DNA of 64,000 nt from Arthrobacter sp. ISL-95 (GCF_018613695.1 NZ_JAGGPR010000005.1:369571-433570), one strand, 5' to 3'; numbered from the stretch's first letter, positions 42,877 through 51,998 are shown. Notes: a model not told the origin generated them from the sequence alone. Program-made: numbers and translations.

Positions 42877-43848
42877 TTAATTTTTGGTTAAAAGGCCATA
42901 CATCACATCTGTGTCCCAGCGGATAAAGCCCAGTTTCTGATATAGAGCTACTGCTGCCTCGTTGTCGGCGTCCACGTAGAGCATCACGGCATGCAGACCC
43001 AGGCCTTGGAGGTGTTTGATGCCCGCGACGGTGAGGGCCTTGCCCAGGCCCAAACCCTGCGCCGCAGGAGTCACACCCACCACGTAGACCTCGCCCATTG
43101 CCGGGTGCGGACCTTGCTGTGGGTGGACCTTGGTCCAGTGGAATCCCAACAGCTCGCCTTCAGTATTCACAGCCAAAAGGAAACCTTCCGGATCGAACCA
43201 CTCTTCAGCCTTACGAGCCTCAAGGTCCGCCAATGTCATGGAACCTTGTTCGGGGTGATGGGAAAACGCGGCCCTGTTGGCCGCGAGCCACGCCTGCTCA
43301 TCCTGGCCCGGCACGAAGGCGCGGAGCGAAACACCGTCCGGAAGTCCGGCGTCGGGTAGTTCAGCGGTGGAAGACATCAGCCGCATCTTCCACAGTTCAC
43401 GCGCAGGACCGTAACCGAAGCGCGTGGCCAGCTCGGCGGCGGCCTCGTGGTTGCCATGCGACCACGCACTCAACCCGTTGAGGCCCCGCTTGCCTTGCAG
43501 GGCGCTCAAGAGCTTCCCGGCCACGCCCTGGTTGCGGTAGCTGGGGTGGACGGCCAACTCCAGCACGCCGCTTCCGTTTTCACTTTCGACGACGACGGCG
43601 ACGCCCGCCAGGTCGTCGGCAGTGGCCGGATCTGCGTCCTCATCAGGGGCGTACAGGACGAAGGAGAGTACGGAGTGGTCCCCGGCATCCACACCGCGCA
43701 GCATGACCAACGTCTGCTCGGAGAACGGGGGGTTCCCGTCGGACTCCCCGGCGGCAGCGGCAAGGGACGTGACGTCCCTGAGGAGTTCGGTGTCCAAGGC
43801 GCCATCGATGATCAGTACGGGCCAGTTTTCCGGGTGCGCGTGACTCAT
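42877..43848 (-). CDS. mshD: Mycothiol synthase
   Basis: A 323-residue acetyltransferase with two GNAT domains. The N-terminal domain includes VLELAVHPSYRNQGVAGKLL; the C-terminal domain VYVVGVTPAAQGLGLGKALT, with DADNEAAVALYQKLGF at the end. It acetylates Cys-GlcN-Ins to give mycothiol, the main thiol of actinobacteria. Length and the mid-region RAAFSHHPEQGSMTLADLEA match MshD. This supports mycothiol in place of glutathione and bears on the YgiC-like ligase at 4161-5366. Confidence 0.92.
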   Translation of the reverse strand: MSHAHPENWPVLIIDGALDTELLRDVTSLAAAAGESDGNPPFSEQTLVMLRGVDAGDHSVLSFVLYAPDEDADPATADDLAGVAVVVESENGSGVLELAVHPSYRNQGVAGKLLSALQGKRGLNGLSAWSHGNHEAAAELATRFGYGPARELWKMRLMSSTAELPDAGLPDGVSLRAFVPGQDEQAWLAANRAAFSHHPEQGSMTLADLEARKAEEWFDPEGFLLAVNTEGELLGFHWTKVHPQQGPHPAMGEVYVVGVTPAAQGLGLGKALTVAGIKHLQGLGLHAVMLYVDADNEAAVALYQKLGFIRWDTDVMYGLLTKN

Positions 43849-44024
43849 GATGCAAGGCTATACGTCCGGCGCAAGCCGCGTGATTTGTAGTCCCCGGAAA
43901 TGGGAGGTAGTCTCATTATCTCGTTCGGCTTTGCGGTTCATCCATGAGTCAGCGCAGGGGGGATCCACCAGTGGGGTGGCCTCGATACGTTCGACCCGTA
44001 TGTCCTCCACCAAGAACTACAGAG

Positions 44025-44059
44025 AAAAGGCCAGAATCCGTGCGGATCCTGGCCTTTTT
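44025..44059 (-). terminator. Terminator after glnR
   Basis: GGCCAGAATCCG (44029-44040) pairs with CGGATCCTGGCC (44043-44054), one mismatch, flanked by A-run at 44025-44028 and T-run at 44055-44059. It lies 34 bases after the glnR stop on the minus strand; the symmetry would work on both strands. Confidence 0.8.
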
Positions 44060-44092
44060 CTTGTCTAATCCCGTGTTTGCTCCGAGCGCCGA

Positions 44093-44791
44093 TCAGGCTT
44101 CGGACAACTCTTCGTCCGTAAGGCGGACAAGGGTAAGCCGGTAGCCAACGTTGCGGACCGTGCTGATCAGGTTCTCGTGATCCACGCCGAGCTTGGCACG
44201 AAGCCGCCGGATGTGGACATCCACCGTCCGGGTGCCTCCGTAGTAGTCGTAGCCCCAGACCTCCGTCAGTAGCTGCTGGCGGGTGAACACCCTGCCCGGG
44301 TGCTGCGCGAGGTACTTCAGGAGCTCGAACTCCTTGAACGTCAGGTTCAGAGGCTGGCCGCTAACACGGGCGGTGTAGCTTGCTTCATCAATCACGACGC
44401 CGGCGGCCCGGATTTCGGTCTGGGTTTCCTCTTCGCCGGGCACGGCACGCGCCATTGCCAGCCTGATGCGGGCCTCGACTTCCGCAGGCCCGGCCGACTC
44501 CAACACGATGTCATCCACGGCCCACGCGGACGAGACGGCTGCCATGCCGCCTTCGGTAAGGATCAGCATGAGCGGCGCGCTAAGGCCGGTGGCCTTCAGC
44601 AACTGTGTGAGCGAGCGGGCGCCCACCAAATCCTTGCGGGCGTCCAGGAAGACGATGTCCGTGGGGTCGGTTTCCAGTAGCGCGGTGGGTTCTGCCGGGA
44701 GGATGTGCACGCGGTGGTTCAGCAACTCCAAGGCAGGCAAAATGTCCACCGAAGAGCCGGTGCTGTTCGTTAGGAGCAGGATGTGCGACAT
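44093..44791 (-). CDS. glnR: GlnR-type OmpR-family nitrogen regulator
   Basis: A 232-residue regulator. The N-terminal receiver-like domain ([40 protein letters not shown]) lacks much of a normal phosphorylation pocket, as in other GlnR proteins, which are orphan regulators without a partner kinase. The C-terminal winged helix reads [53 protein letters not shown]. Located before mshD as in Mycobacterium. A strong GGAGGAA precedes the ATG at 44791; the longer frame to 45031 has no such site. GlnR controls ammonium assimilation and nitrogen-source genes. Confidence 0.85.
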   Translation of the reverse strand: MSHILLLTNSTGSSVDILPALELLNHRVHILPAEPTALLETDPTDIVFLDARKDLVGARSLTQLLKATGLSAPLMLILTEGGMAAVSSAWAVDDIVLESAGPAEVEARIRLAMARAVPGEEETQTEIRAAGVVIDEASYTARVSGQPLNLTFKEFELLKYLAQHPGRVFTRQQLLTEVWGYDYYGGTRTVDVHIRRLRAKLGVDHENLISTVRNVGYRLTLVRLTDEELSEA

Positions 44792-45051
44792 AGTTCCTCC
44801 AATGGGCTGTACGCGCATCATCGGGCGTCGAAACCGGAGTCTCACCGGTCGGTCACAACGCATGGCCGGCCTCTCCCGTTGTAACGGGATCGCGGCAAAC
44901 ACACTGCGCTGTTGAAGTCTGAGTATACCCATCAGTGCCTTGGGACACATGGATTCGTGACAGCCAAGCGCTGGAATTACGACATATTGGGCCGGCTTAA
45001 GGCAGGATTGTCGAGAGGTCGTAAGGCACATCGGATTGAGGTCGGCACACA

Positions 45052-45786
45052 GTGAAGTCTTGGAGCATCGGGGTATTTGGACTCGTGGCGCTCGCAGCCA
45101 TCGTGGCCAGCACCTTCGTTTCCCGGGAAGCCATGGTGGGTGCAGGCATCGCGGCGTCCGCGGCCGTGGGGATCGGCTGGCCGCATTTCCTGGCTGTTCC
45201 CGCCAAAAAAACGCTGGCCGCGGTTATTGGCCTTTCCGGCGCGGGTTCGGCTGTGGCTGCCGCCTATATGCCGGCGCCCGGATTCCTGGACGGTACACCG
45301 GCATTCGTGGCCCTGGGCGTGATGGCGGTGTTCGTGGTCCAGCTGATCCGGGGCACAGGGCAGGCCCAACGCCTGGAGTCTACTCTTGGCTGCTCCGCAG
45401 GTGTGTTGCTGAATTGCCTGGGCGCGGGGTGGATCGCCAGTGCGCGGTTCAACGGCGTCAGGGAGATGGTCCTCGTGGCAGGCCTCAGCGCGGCAGTGGC
45501 GCTGATGGTGGGAATCATTCGCTGGCCGGACCGCATTGTGGCTCCCCTCGGCGTGGTGATGGCCGGACTCATGGGACCGCTGGCAGGTCTGGTCTTCTCG
45601 GATATCGCCGTGCTTCCCGCAGCGTTGGTGGGCGTGGTGGTGGGATCTGTGCTGGTGTGTTTCCGTCGGATGACCACCCTCCGGCGCGGGCGACTCAATA
45701 TCCCGGCAGCGGTAGGAATGGGCGTCGCGCCCGTTTGGGCTGTGGGGGCCTTGGCTTACTTCATAGACAAACTACTCATCTACTAA
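45052..45786 (+). CDS. Polytopic membrane protein of unknown function
   Basis: A 244-residue protein with about eight hydrophobic segments and few charges, from [20 protein letters not shown] to [18 protein letters not shown] start at 45052, GAGG upstream. I do not recognise a family; the Gly/Ala-rich segments look like a small permease or channel. It is followed after 16 bases by a tiny membrane gene and then by the nitrobindin-like gene, all on the plus strand. Confidence 0.72.
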   Translation: MKSWSIGVFGLVALAAIVASTFVSREAMVGAGIAASAAVGIGWPHFLAVPAKKTLAAVIGLSGAGSAVAAAYMPAPGFLDGTPAFVALGVMAVFVVQLIRGTGQAQRLESTLGCSAGVLLNCLGAGWIASARFNGVREMVLVAGLSAAVALMVGIIRWPDRIVAPLGVVMAGLMGPLAGLVFSDIAVLPAALVGVVVGSVLVCFRRMTTLRRGRLNIPAAVGMGVAPVWAVGALAYFIDKLLIY

Positions 45787-45802
45787 CGGTTAGGATTGCA
45801 TC

Positions 45803-45916
45803 ATGTCTGTACTCGCATTTGAAATCTTCTTCCTCGTCCTCCTTGGCCTGGCCAGCGTCGCCATGGCTTGGTTTGCGGGTTTTGTCGTCTACCGTCTTTT
45901 CAAGGGCCAGAAGTAA
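45803..45916 (+). CDS. 37-residue single-span membrane protein
   Basis: A small frame, ATG 45803 to TAA 45916. Its product is one long hydrophobic helix (LAFEIFFLVLLGLASVAMAW then FAGFVVYRL) with a basic end FKGQK. AGGA lies 7 bases upstream of the ATG, and it fits tightly between two genes on the same strand, both good reasons to accept it. Function unknown; small membrane proteins of this kind often assist a larger neighbour, here perhaps the protein of 45052-45786. Confidence 0.6.
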   Translation: MSVLAFEIFFLVLLGLASVAMAWFAGFVVYRLFKGQK

Positions 45917-45952
45917 CCCTTCTGATCCTGCAGCCCAACAGAGGTAATCGCT

Positions 45953-46552
45953 GTGCCTATTGAGATCCCTACAGATCTGACGCCTGAACTCGTCCCCCTT
46001 TCCTGGCTCATTGGTGAGTGGGAAGGCCGCGGCCGGCTCGGCAGCGGAGACGAGGATTCCGAGCATTTCGTCCAGCACGTGTCCTTCACCCACAACGGGC
46101 TCCCGTACTTGCAGTACAGAGCCGAGACCTGGCTCAGTGATGACGCCGGCGAAAAGTTGCGGCCTTTGACCGTTGAGACGGGGTTCTGGGCTTTGGAACG
46201 GAAGCTTGAAGAGGGCGACGGCGGCCCCGGCCTTATTCCGGCCGACATCGTCCCCGTCCTCAAGACGGCCGACGAAGTCGAGGAGCGTCGCAACAAGGAG
46301 GGCGGTTTCGACATCTCGGTGTCGATCTCCCATCCTGGCGGAATTACCGAGCTCTACTATGGCCAAATCAAGGGACCCCAGATCCAGCTGAGCACCGACA
46401 TGGTGATGCGTGGAAGCCACTCGAAGGAGTACACGGCGGCGACGCGGATCTTCGGCTTGGTTGACGGCAACCTCCTGTGGCGCTGGGACGTCGCTGCCAG
46501 TGGCAAAGCTCTTGAAGCGCACGCCTCGGCATTCCTCAACAAGGTTTCCTGA
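45953..46552 (+). CDS. Nitrobindin/FABP-like heme-binding beta-barrel protein (DUF1794)
   Basis: A 199-residue protein: LSWLIGEWEGRGRL near the N-terminus (the GxWxGxG family mark), LPYLQYRAETWL, ETGFWALE, then TELYYGQIKGPQIQLSTDMV and FGLVDGNLLWRWDV. This is the ten-stranded barrel of bacterial nitrobindins, which carry heme b and handle peroxynitrite or NO in homologues. A typical proximal His is in the C-terminal part (EAHASAFL). GTG start. Followed by a flavin reductase gene, so redox or heme-related function of the pair is possible. Confidence 0.82.
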   Translation: MPIEIPTDLTPELVPLSWLIGEWEGRGRLGSGDEDSEHFVQHVSFTHNGLPYLQYRAETWLSDDAGEKLRPLTVETGFWALERKLEEGDGGPGLIPADIVPVLKTADEVEERRNKEGGFDISVSISHPGGITELYYGQIKGPQIQLSTDMVMRGSHSKEYTAATRIFGLVDGNLLWRWDVAASGKALEAHASAFLNKVS

Positions 46553-46603
46553 CTCGAGGCCTCACCGTACGTTCCAGTAAGCAGCCAGCAGAAGGAGCAG
46601 AAA

Positions 46604-47323
46604 GTGAATAACCTCAAACCGGATGGCTATAGGGGCCTGAAAGCCGTCTATTTCAATGGCACCTTGAAGCCCTCGCCGCAGCTCAGCAACACCGATGGCC
46701 TGATCAAAATCAGCCGGGACATCATGGAGAAGCAGGGCGTCACTACCCGGCTTATCCGGACGGTGGACCATGACATTGCCAGTGGTGTCTATCCGGACAT
46801 GCGCGAGCACGGCTGGAAGACCGATGAGTGGCCGGAGATCTACCCTGAAGTTCGCGACGCCAACATCGTCGTGATTGCCGGGCCCATCTGGCTGGGGGAC
46901 AACTCGTCACAAACCAAAAAGCTCATCGAACGGTTGTACGCCCACTCGGGCGAGTTGACCAGCAAAGGCCAATGGGCGTTCTACCCCAAAGTGGGCGGGT
47001 GCCTGATCACCGGCAACGAGGACGGCATCAAGCACTGTTCCATGAACGTGCTGTACAGCCTCCAACACATTGGCTTCACCATTCCTCCCCAGGCCGACGC
47101 CGGATGGATTGGCCCGGTTGGCCCCGGGCCCAGCTATCTTGATGAAGGATCGGGCGGACCGGAGAGTGATTTTACTAACAGGAACGTCACTTTCATGACG
47201 TGGAACCTGCTCCATATGGCCAAGCTCCTGCGGGATGCCGGGGGAATCCCCGCCTACGGCAACCTGCCTGAGGAATGGAAGGCGGGCACCCGCTTCGATT
47301 TCGAAAACCCGGAATACCGCTGA
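46604..47323 (+). CDS. NADPH-dependent FMN reductase/flavodoxin-fold protein
   Basis: A 239-residue flavodoxin-fold protein. Seen are YFNGTLKPSPQLSNTDGLI (FMN phosphate loop), IVVIAGPIWLGDNSSQTKKL and the flavin ring region GGCLITGNEDGIKHC. Such enzymes reduce FMN or quinones with NAD(P)H. GTG start at 46604 preceded by AAGGAG. It lies between the nitrobindin-like gene and ygfZ, all in the same direction; the substrate is unknown. Confidence 0.83.
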   Translation: MNNLKPDGYRGLKAVYFNGTLKPSPQLSNTDGLIKISRDIMEKQGVTTRLIRTVDHDIASGVYPDMREHGWKTDEWPEIYPEVRDANIVVIAGPIWLGDNSSQTKKLIERLYAHSGELTSKGQWAFYPKVGGCLITGNEDGIKHCSMNVLYSLQHIGFTIPPQADAGWIGPVGPGPSYLDEGSGGPESDFTNRNVTFMTWNLLHMAKLLRDAGGIPAYGNLPEEWKAGTRFDFENPEYR

Positions 47324-47377
47324 ACTGAAAATTGCCACACGCGGAATACCGCTGAGCCGCAAGGACTTCTACTACAT

Positions 47378-48463
47378 ATGACTTACAAGAGCCCCCTGTT
47401 GTCGCGCCCTGGCGCCGTTGAAGATACCGGCCTCGACGCCGGCGTAGCGGCACATTATGGCGAGCCGTTGCGTGAGCAGCGCGCTCTGGCAACCGGTACC
47501 GCCGTCGTGGACCTTTCGCATCGAGGCGTGGTGACCGTGGCAGGCCCGGATCGGCTCAGTTGGCTCAACACGCTCTCGTCCCAGCAACTCACCAACCACC
47601 AGCCCGGGGTGGCCAGCGAACTGCTGCTGCTCAGTGTTCAGGGCCGGATTGAGTTTGATGCCCGTGTCATTGACGATGGCGGCACTACGTGGTTGATCGT
47701 GGAGACCGCCGAGGCAGGTCCGCTGGCCGAGTGGCTGAACAGGATGAAGTTCATGCTCCGCGTGGAGATCCAGGACGTCTCCGGGCAATGGGCTGTGGTG
47801 GGTGCCACCAAGCCCGTGGAACAGCTTTCCGGTGGCTTGGTATGGGAGGATCCCTGGCCTCACGTCAGCCCTGGCGGCTATGCCTACAGCATCGTCCCCG
47901 AGGAATCACATCCAGGGCTCGAGCGCCCTTGGTTCGAGTACCTTGTCCCGCGCGCCGAGCTGGAACAAGCTGTGGAAGGCCTGCCCCTGGCCGGTGCCAT
48001 GGCTGCAGACGCGTTGCGGATTGCTGCCTGGCGGCCCCGTTTGGGTGCCGAGACCGATGAGAAGACTATTCCGCACGAGCTTGATCTTTTGAGGACCTCG
48101 GTGCACCTGAACAAGGGCTGCTACAAGGGTCAGGAGACTATTGCCCGCGTCCACAACCTCGGCCATCCGCCGCGGCGGCTCGTGTTCTTGCAGCTTGATG
48201 GCTCACAGCACACGTTGCCGGCCGTTGGCAGTGTTGTATTTGCCGGGGAGCGCAAGGTAGGTACTCTGACATCGGTGGCGCAGCACTTTGAGATGGGCCC
48301 TGTTGCTTTGGCCGTTATTAAGCGGTCCATTTCGGCGGAGGAAACCCTGACGGTGATGGACGGCGAGGAGCCTTACATCGCAGCCCAGGAAGTGATCGTC
48401 GCCCCCGACGCCGGCCAGGTTGTCGGGCGCCAGACCGGATTCCTGAAGGGACCCCACCGATGA
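47378..48463 (+). CDS. ygfZ: Folate-binding YgfZ/GcvT-family protein
   Basis: A 361-residue aminomethyltransferase-fold protein with the YgfZ signature LNKGCYKGQETIARVHNLGH near residue 245, preceded by VDLSHRGVVTVAGPDRLSWL and GRIEFDARV. YgfZ binds tetrahydrofolate and helps maturation or repair of certain Fe-S enzymes such as MiaB. The intact KGCYxGQE supports that role. The gene overlaps the start of the ankyrin gene (ATGA), so the two are coupled. Confidence 0.9.
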   Translation: MTYKSPLLSRPGAVEDTGLDAGVAAHYGEPLREQRALATGTAVVDLSHRGVVTVAGPDRLSWLNTLSSQQLTNHQPGVASELLLLSVQGRIEFDARVIDDGGTTWLIVETAEAGPLAEWLNRMKFMLRVEIQDVSGQWAVVGATKPVEQLSGGLVWEDPWPHVSPGGYAYSIVPEESHPGLERPWFEYLVPRAELEQAVEGLPLAGAMAADALRIAAWRPRLGAETDEKTIPHELDLLRTSVHLNKGCYKGQETIARVHNLGHPPRRLVFLQLDGSQHTLPAVGSVVFAGERKVGTLTSVAQHFEMGPVALAVIKRSISAEETLTVMDGEEPYIAAQEVIVAPDAGQVVGRQTGFLKGPHR

Positions 48464-48852
48464 GCCAAGCTACAGGCCCCGACGACGAAACGTTGGCCCT
48501 GGCCCATGCCCTGTTCGATGCTGCCCGCGAAGGGGACGCCGAGCTGCTGCGCGGCTACCTAAACGCCGGCGCTCCTGCCACGCTAACAAACGCCGCCGGC
48601 GACTCCCTCCTGATGCTTGCGGCCTATCACGGCCACGAGGAAGCCGTACAGCTCATCCTCCATCACGGCGCTGACGTCAATGCCCCCAACGACCGCGGGC
48701 AGACCCCACTCGCCGGAGCGGTCTTCAAGGGATACACCGGAGTTGCCCGGGTCTTGTTGGATGCCGGGGCGGATCCCGACGCCGGTACGCCTTCTGCGCG
48801 CGATGCCGCCACGATGTTCGCCAGGTCAGAAATTCAGGCCCTACTGGGCTAA
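48460..48852 (+). CDS. Ankyrin-repeat protein
   Basis: A 130-residue protein with three to four ankyrin repeats: GDAELLRGYLNAGAPATLTN, GDSLLMLAAYHGHEEAVQLI, RGQTPLAGAVFKGYTGVARV and a partial one ending ARSEIQALL. No other domain or signal peptide is present, so it works in the cytoplasm as a binding protein. The ATG overlaps the ygfZ stop, so the partner may be YgfZ or its client enzyme. A strong terminator follows. Confidence 0.87.
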   Translation: MSQATGPDDETLALAHALFDAAREGDAELLRGYLNAGAPATLTNAAGDSLLMLAAYHGHEEAVQLILHHGADVNAPNDRGQTPLAGAVFKGYTGVARVLLDAGADPDAGTPSARDAATMFARSEIQALLG

Positions 48853-48868
48853 CGCAGCTTGTGTATGG

Positions 48869-48897
48869 AAAGCCCGGCCGCTTCGCGGCCGGGCTTT
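48869..48897 (+). terminator. Terminator after the ankyrin gene
   Basis: Perfect 13-base stem AAAGCCCGGCCGC (48869-48881) against GCGGCCGGGCTTT (48885-48897), loop TTC. A copy of TTTCTTGCGTCCAG occurs just after it and once more, forming a small direct repeat. Confidence 0.85.
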
Positions 48898-48928
48898 CTT
48901 GCGTCCAGCCTTTCTTGCGTCCAGATAC

Positions 48929-48957
48929 TCCACGTGGAATAGTTGTTGTGGACTATT
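48929..48957. promoter_or_regulatory. Putative PadR operator
   Basis: TCCACGTGGA (48929-48938) is a perfect palindrome and is followed by AATAGT (48938-48943), 8 bases and ACTATT (48952-48957). AATAGT-N8-ACTATT is close to PadR-family sites. It ends 20 bases before the padR start. Confidence 0.5.
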
Positions 48958-48977
48958 TGATCCGGAAGGGGGTAATC

Positions 48978-49607
48978 GTGCCCAAAGTCGCTGAACTGAC
49001 CCCGCTCGGCGTGGCCTCATTGGCCCTTCTCGCGGAGGAGCCCATGCACCCGTACGAGATGTACCAGTTGTTGATGGCCCGTCACGAAGACCGCTTGGTC
49101 AAAGTGCGCCCCGGCACCCTCTATCACGCCATGGGCAGGCTCGAGGAAAACGGGCTTGTGGAGGCCACGGGAACAGAGCGCGAAGGCAACCGTCCCGAAC
49201 GCACCACGTACCGGATTACCTCCGCCGGACATGTTGCCTTGGATGCACGGTTACAGGCCATGCTCTCCACGCCCGTCAACGAATACCCCGTCTTTCCCCA
49301 CGCAATTGCCGAGGCCCACCACCTTCCCGCCGCAGTGGTGATGGAGTTGTTGGAGGAGAGGGTTGTGGCACTGAAAGCCGATCTCGACTTCCTCGTCCGC
49401 GCCGAGGCCACCGTGACGACCAAAGGGCTGGACCGTAAGTACTGGATCGACATCACGTATCAACAAGCAATGCGCAGAACGGAGATCGCGTGGATCCGCG
49501 GCCTCCTTGAGGAGTTGGGAAACGGGCATCTGCCCTGGGATGAACCCCAACCAGCTCCAACCGAACTTTCAAACAAGCCAAAGGAATCCCTTGGAAAACG
49601 TAGCTAA
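48978..49607 (+). CDS. PadR-family transcriptional regulator
   Basis: A 209-residue regulator with an N-terminal winged helix (LTPLGVASLALLAEEPMHPY, EMYQLLMARHEDRLVKV, RPGTLYHAMGRLEENGLVEA, RTTYRITSAG) and a C-terminal helical domain, the Vir_act_alpha_C-like part of PadR-s2. GTG at 48978 has GGAAGGGGG right before it; earlier starts lie in the operator and are rejected. It overlaps the drug exporter gene and most likely represses it until an exporter substrate binds. Confidence 0.88.
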   Translation: MPKVAELTPLGVASLALLAEEPMHPYEMYQLLMARHEDRLVKVRPGTLYHAMGRLEENGLVEATGTEREGNRPERTTYRITSAGHVALDARLQAMLSTPVNEYPVFPHAIAEAHHLPAAVVMELLEERVVALKADLDFLVRAEATVTTKGLDRKYWIDITYQQAMRRTEIAWIRGLLEELGNGHLPWDEPQPAPTELSNKPKESLGKRS

Positions 49608-51108
49608 GCCGTGGCCCGCGCTCTGGTCACTCGTGGTGGGCTTCTTCATGATCCTCATCGACACCACCATCGTGTCGGTCGCGAACCCGCGGATCATGGA
49701 GGGCCTCAACACGGACATCAACGCCGTCATCTGGGTCACCAGCGCCTACCTGCTGGCCTATGCCGTCCCACTGCTGATTACGGGCAGGCTGGGTGACCGC
49801 TTCGGACCCAAGAACCTGTACCTGATCGGCCTGGTGGTGTTTACGCTCGCCTCCCTGTGGTGTGGGCTTTCCGGCGACATCACCATGTTGATCGCTGCCC
49901 GTGCCGTGCAAGGCTTGGGCGCCGCCATGATGACTCCCCAAACAATGGCCGTGATTACGCGTATCTTCCCGCCGGACCGCCGTGGCGCAGCCATGGGGTT
50001 GTGGGGAGCAACTGCAGGCATGGCGGTACTGGTAGGTCCGATCCTTGGCGGCCTGCTGGTGGACAGCCTCGGCTGGGAATGGATCTTCTTCGTCAACGTT
50101 CCGATCGGAATCGTGGCCTTCATCCTGGTGATGCGTTTCGTGCCGAAACTTACTACTCACACCCACACGTTCGACGTCGTGGGCGTGGTGCTATCCGCCG
50201 TCGGTATGTTCCTGCTGGTGTTTGGCATTCAGGAAGGCCAAACGTACAAATGGGGAACGGTTACCGGCTTTGTCTCAGTCTGGGGTTTGATCATCACTGG
50301 ACTTGTGGTTCTGGTGCTGTTTGTGGCCTGGCAGTGGCTTCTCGAACGCCGCGGCGGGGAACCACTGCTGCCGCTGGGCCTGTTCAAAGAACGTAATTTC
50401 TCCCTGGGCAACGCCACCATTATGGCCGTGGGCTTCACGGTGACGGCCTTCCCGCTGCCCACCATTTTCTACTACCAGACGGTGCGGGGCTTGACGCCAA
50501 CACAGTCTGCATTGTTGATGATTCCCATGGCCGTAATCTCGGGTGCGCTCGCTCCGTTCGTTGGCAAGCTCATAGACCGTGCCAACCCGCGCTGGTTCGC
50601 GTCCTTCGGCCTCGTCTGCCTCTCCGGAGCACTGTTCTGGACCGCGTCCCTGCTGGGCCCGGACACGCCCATCTGGATGTTCCTGCTGCCCAGTGCGCTG
50701 CAGGGTGTTGCCAACGCCTTCATCTGGGGGCCGGTGTCCAACGCGACTACCCGCAACCTGGAACCACGCCAGGCAGGGGCCGGCTCCGGTGTCTTCAACA
50801 CCACGCGCCAAATCGGTGCTGTCCTTGGGTCGGCTGCCATCGCTGCCCTCATCCAGTCCCGGCTCGCCGCGGAGTTGCCTGCAGCTCCAGCGGGCGCACC
50901 CGTAGGCGAAGCCTCCATGAATGGAGTGTTGCCTGAGGCGCTCCACGCGGGATTCTCGACGGCAATGAGCCAGTCCATCTTGCTGCCCGCCTGCGCGATC
51001 CTCTTGGGCGCAGTGGTGGCAATGTTCTTTGGCAAGCCGAAGTCCGTCAGCGGTTGGGCCGGAAAGACCACTGGGGTACCGGCCGTGCAGGAATCTGTCG
51101 GCAAGTAG
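49591..51108 (+). CDS. DHA2-type (EmrB/QacA) multidrug MFS exporter
   Basis: About 505 residues with 14 membrane segments. Family marks: WSLVVGFFMILIDTTIVSVA, GRLGDRFGPKNLYLIGLVVF, the antiporter motif C region LWGATAGMAVLVGPILGGLL, and a long C-terminus. It exports hydrophobic compounds driven by protons. The TTG at 49591 has AAGGAA six bases upstream and gives the usual family N-terminus; the ATG at 49540 in the same frame is the alternative. It overlaps padR and is very likely coregulated. Confidence 0.88.
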   Translation: MENVAKPWPALWSLVVGFFMILIDTTIVSVANPRIMEGLNTDINAVIWVTSAYLLAYAVPLLITGRLGDRFGPKNLYLIGLVVFTLASLWCGLSGDITMLIAARAVQGLGAAMMTPQTMAVITRIFPPDRRGAAMGLWGATAGMAVLVGPILGGLLVDSLGWEWIFFVNVPIGIVAFILVMRFVPKLTTHTHTFDVVGVVLSAVGMFLLVFGIQEGQTYKWGTVTGFVSVWGLIITGLVVLVLFVAWQWLLERRGGEPLLPLGLFKERNFSLGNATIMAVGFTVTAFPLPTIFYYQTVRGLTPTQSALLMIPMAVISGALAPFVGKLIDRANPRWFASFGLVCLSGALFWTASLLGPDTPIWMFLLPSALQGVANAFIWGPVSNATTRNLEPRQAGAGSGVFNTTRQIGAVLGSAAIAALIQSRLAAELPAAPAGAPVGEASMNGVLPEALHAGFSTAMSQSILLPACAILLGAVVAMFFGKPKSVSGWAGKTTGVPAVQESVGK

Positions 51109-51138
51109 CGCAAACTGTAGGCAGTAGCGCTGCAAACG

Positions 51139-51172
51139 GTAAAGACCAGCCCACTTTTGGGCCGGTCTTTAC
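51139..51172 (+). terminator. Terminator after the drug exporter gene
   Basis: GTAAAGACC (51139-51147) and GGTCTTTAC (51164-51172), with an inner GCCCA/TGGGC, form a long stem with a single mismatch, between convergent genes. Confidence 0.8.
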
Positions 51173-51231
51173 TTGTTCCAGGGCAGGACCAGTCCTCTAC
51201 GGGTTCAAAGCCGGGCCGGTTCGGTACCTTG

Positions 51232-51981
51232 TCAGCCGAGGATGACGCTGGCGTGGAGCCCGCCCGTGGCAAAGCCAAGGCTGCGGGCCATCGCGAGCGC
51301 ACCGGTATTGCTGACGTCGGCCTTCCACTGGAGGGTCAGGCCCGATGCCAAAGCCTCGTGCGCAGTGATGGATGCAGCCAGGGTGCCCAAACCTCGCCGT
51401 CGCCAGGGAGGCGCAACCAGAACGCCCATGTTGGCCAGAATGCCTTCCCACTCGGAATAGGCTCCGCAGGCCACGGGCGTGGGCTGATCATCCTCTGGGT
51501 GCATGATGGTAAAGCGATGCTCGAGTCCTTGAATGCCCACCTCATTGACGTCATCCGGAGGGCACAAGCTTTCCAGGCTGATGGCTTCAGGGTTGCCGTG
51601 GGAAACCGTGAGCTCCTCGGAAGGTTGCTGAAGCGGGAGGTCGTCGGCAAAGAACAAGGCGGAGGATCCGAGCCCGTGTCCGCCGTGAGATCGCGTAATG
51701 GTCAACAGCGTCACGTGTTGGGCGAGCTCGGTATCGGGAATGGATGCCGCCGCATCAAGTGCCCACTGCGGTCCCACGAGCGCCGAGACGCCGAAGAGGC
51801 GAAGGAAAACCAAGGTCCGCGCCGAATCGTCCACGCGGGAGATGCGGTTGCCGATGTCCCCGGGGTCAGCCACTGACGTGGCGAGCCGGGCAGCAGCGGT
51901 GGCGAAAGCGTCGTCGTCGAGCCCCAAACGGCGAGCCCACGCCAGCTGGATAATGGCAGCGGACGCGGGCTCTAGAGTCAT
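51232..51981 (-). CDS. GNAT-family N-acetyltransferase
   Basis: A 249-residue protein. The C-terminal half (about 160-249) is a GNAT domain with the acetyl-CoA loop VLVAPPWRRRGLGTLAASIT and the terminal ADVSNTGALAMARSLGF. The N-terminal part (RISRVDDSARTLVFLRLF and nearby) is not assigned, giving the layout of GNAT proteins with an extra N-terminal domain, as in FR47-like enzymes. Substrate unknown. It is followed by pfkA upstream on the same strand, with a 17-base gap. Confidence 0.78.
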   Translation of the reverse strand: MTLEPASAAIIQLAWARRLGLDDDAFATAAARLATSVADPGDIGNRISRVDDSARTLVFLRLFGVSALVGPQWALDAAASIPDTELAQHVTLLTITRSHGGHGLGSSALFFADDLPLQQPSEELTVSHGNPEAISLESLCPPDDVNEVGIQGLEHRFTIMHPEDDQPTPVACGAYSEWEGILANMGVLVAPPWRRRGLGTLAASITAHEALASGLTLQWKADVSNTGALAMARSLGFATGGLHASVILG

Positions 51982-51998
51982 GGATTCAGCCTAGCCGA

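Noticed and set aside
44791..45031. Upstream extension of the glnR frame
   Set aside because: The strong GGAGGAA site and typical GlnR N-terminus at 44791 make the extra 80 codons untranslated leader.
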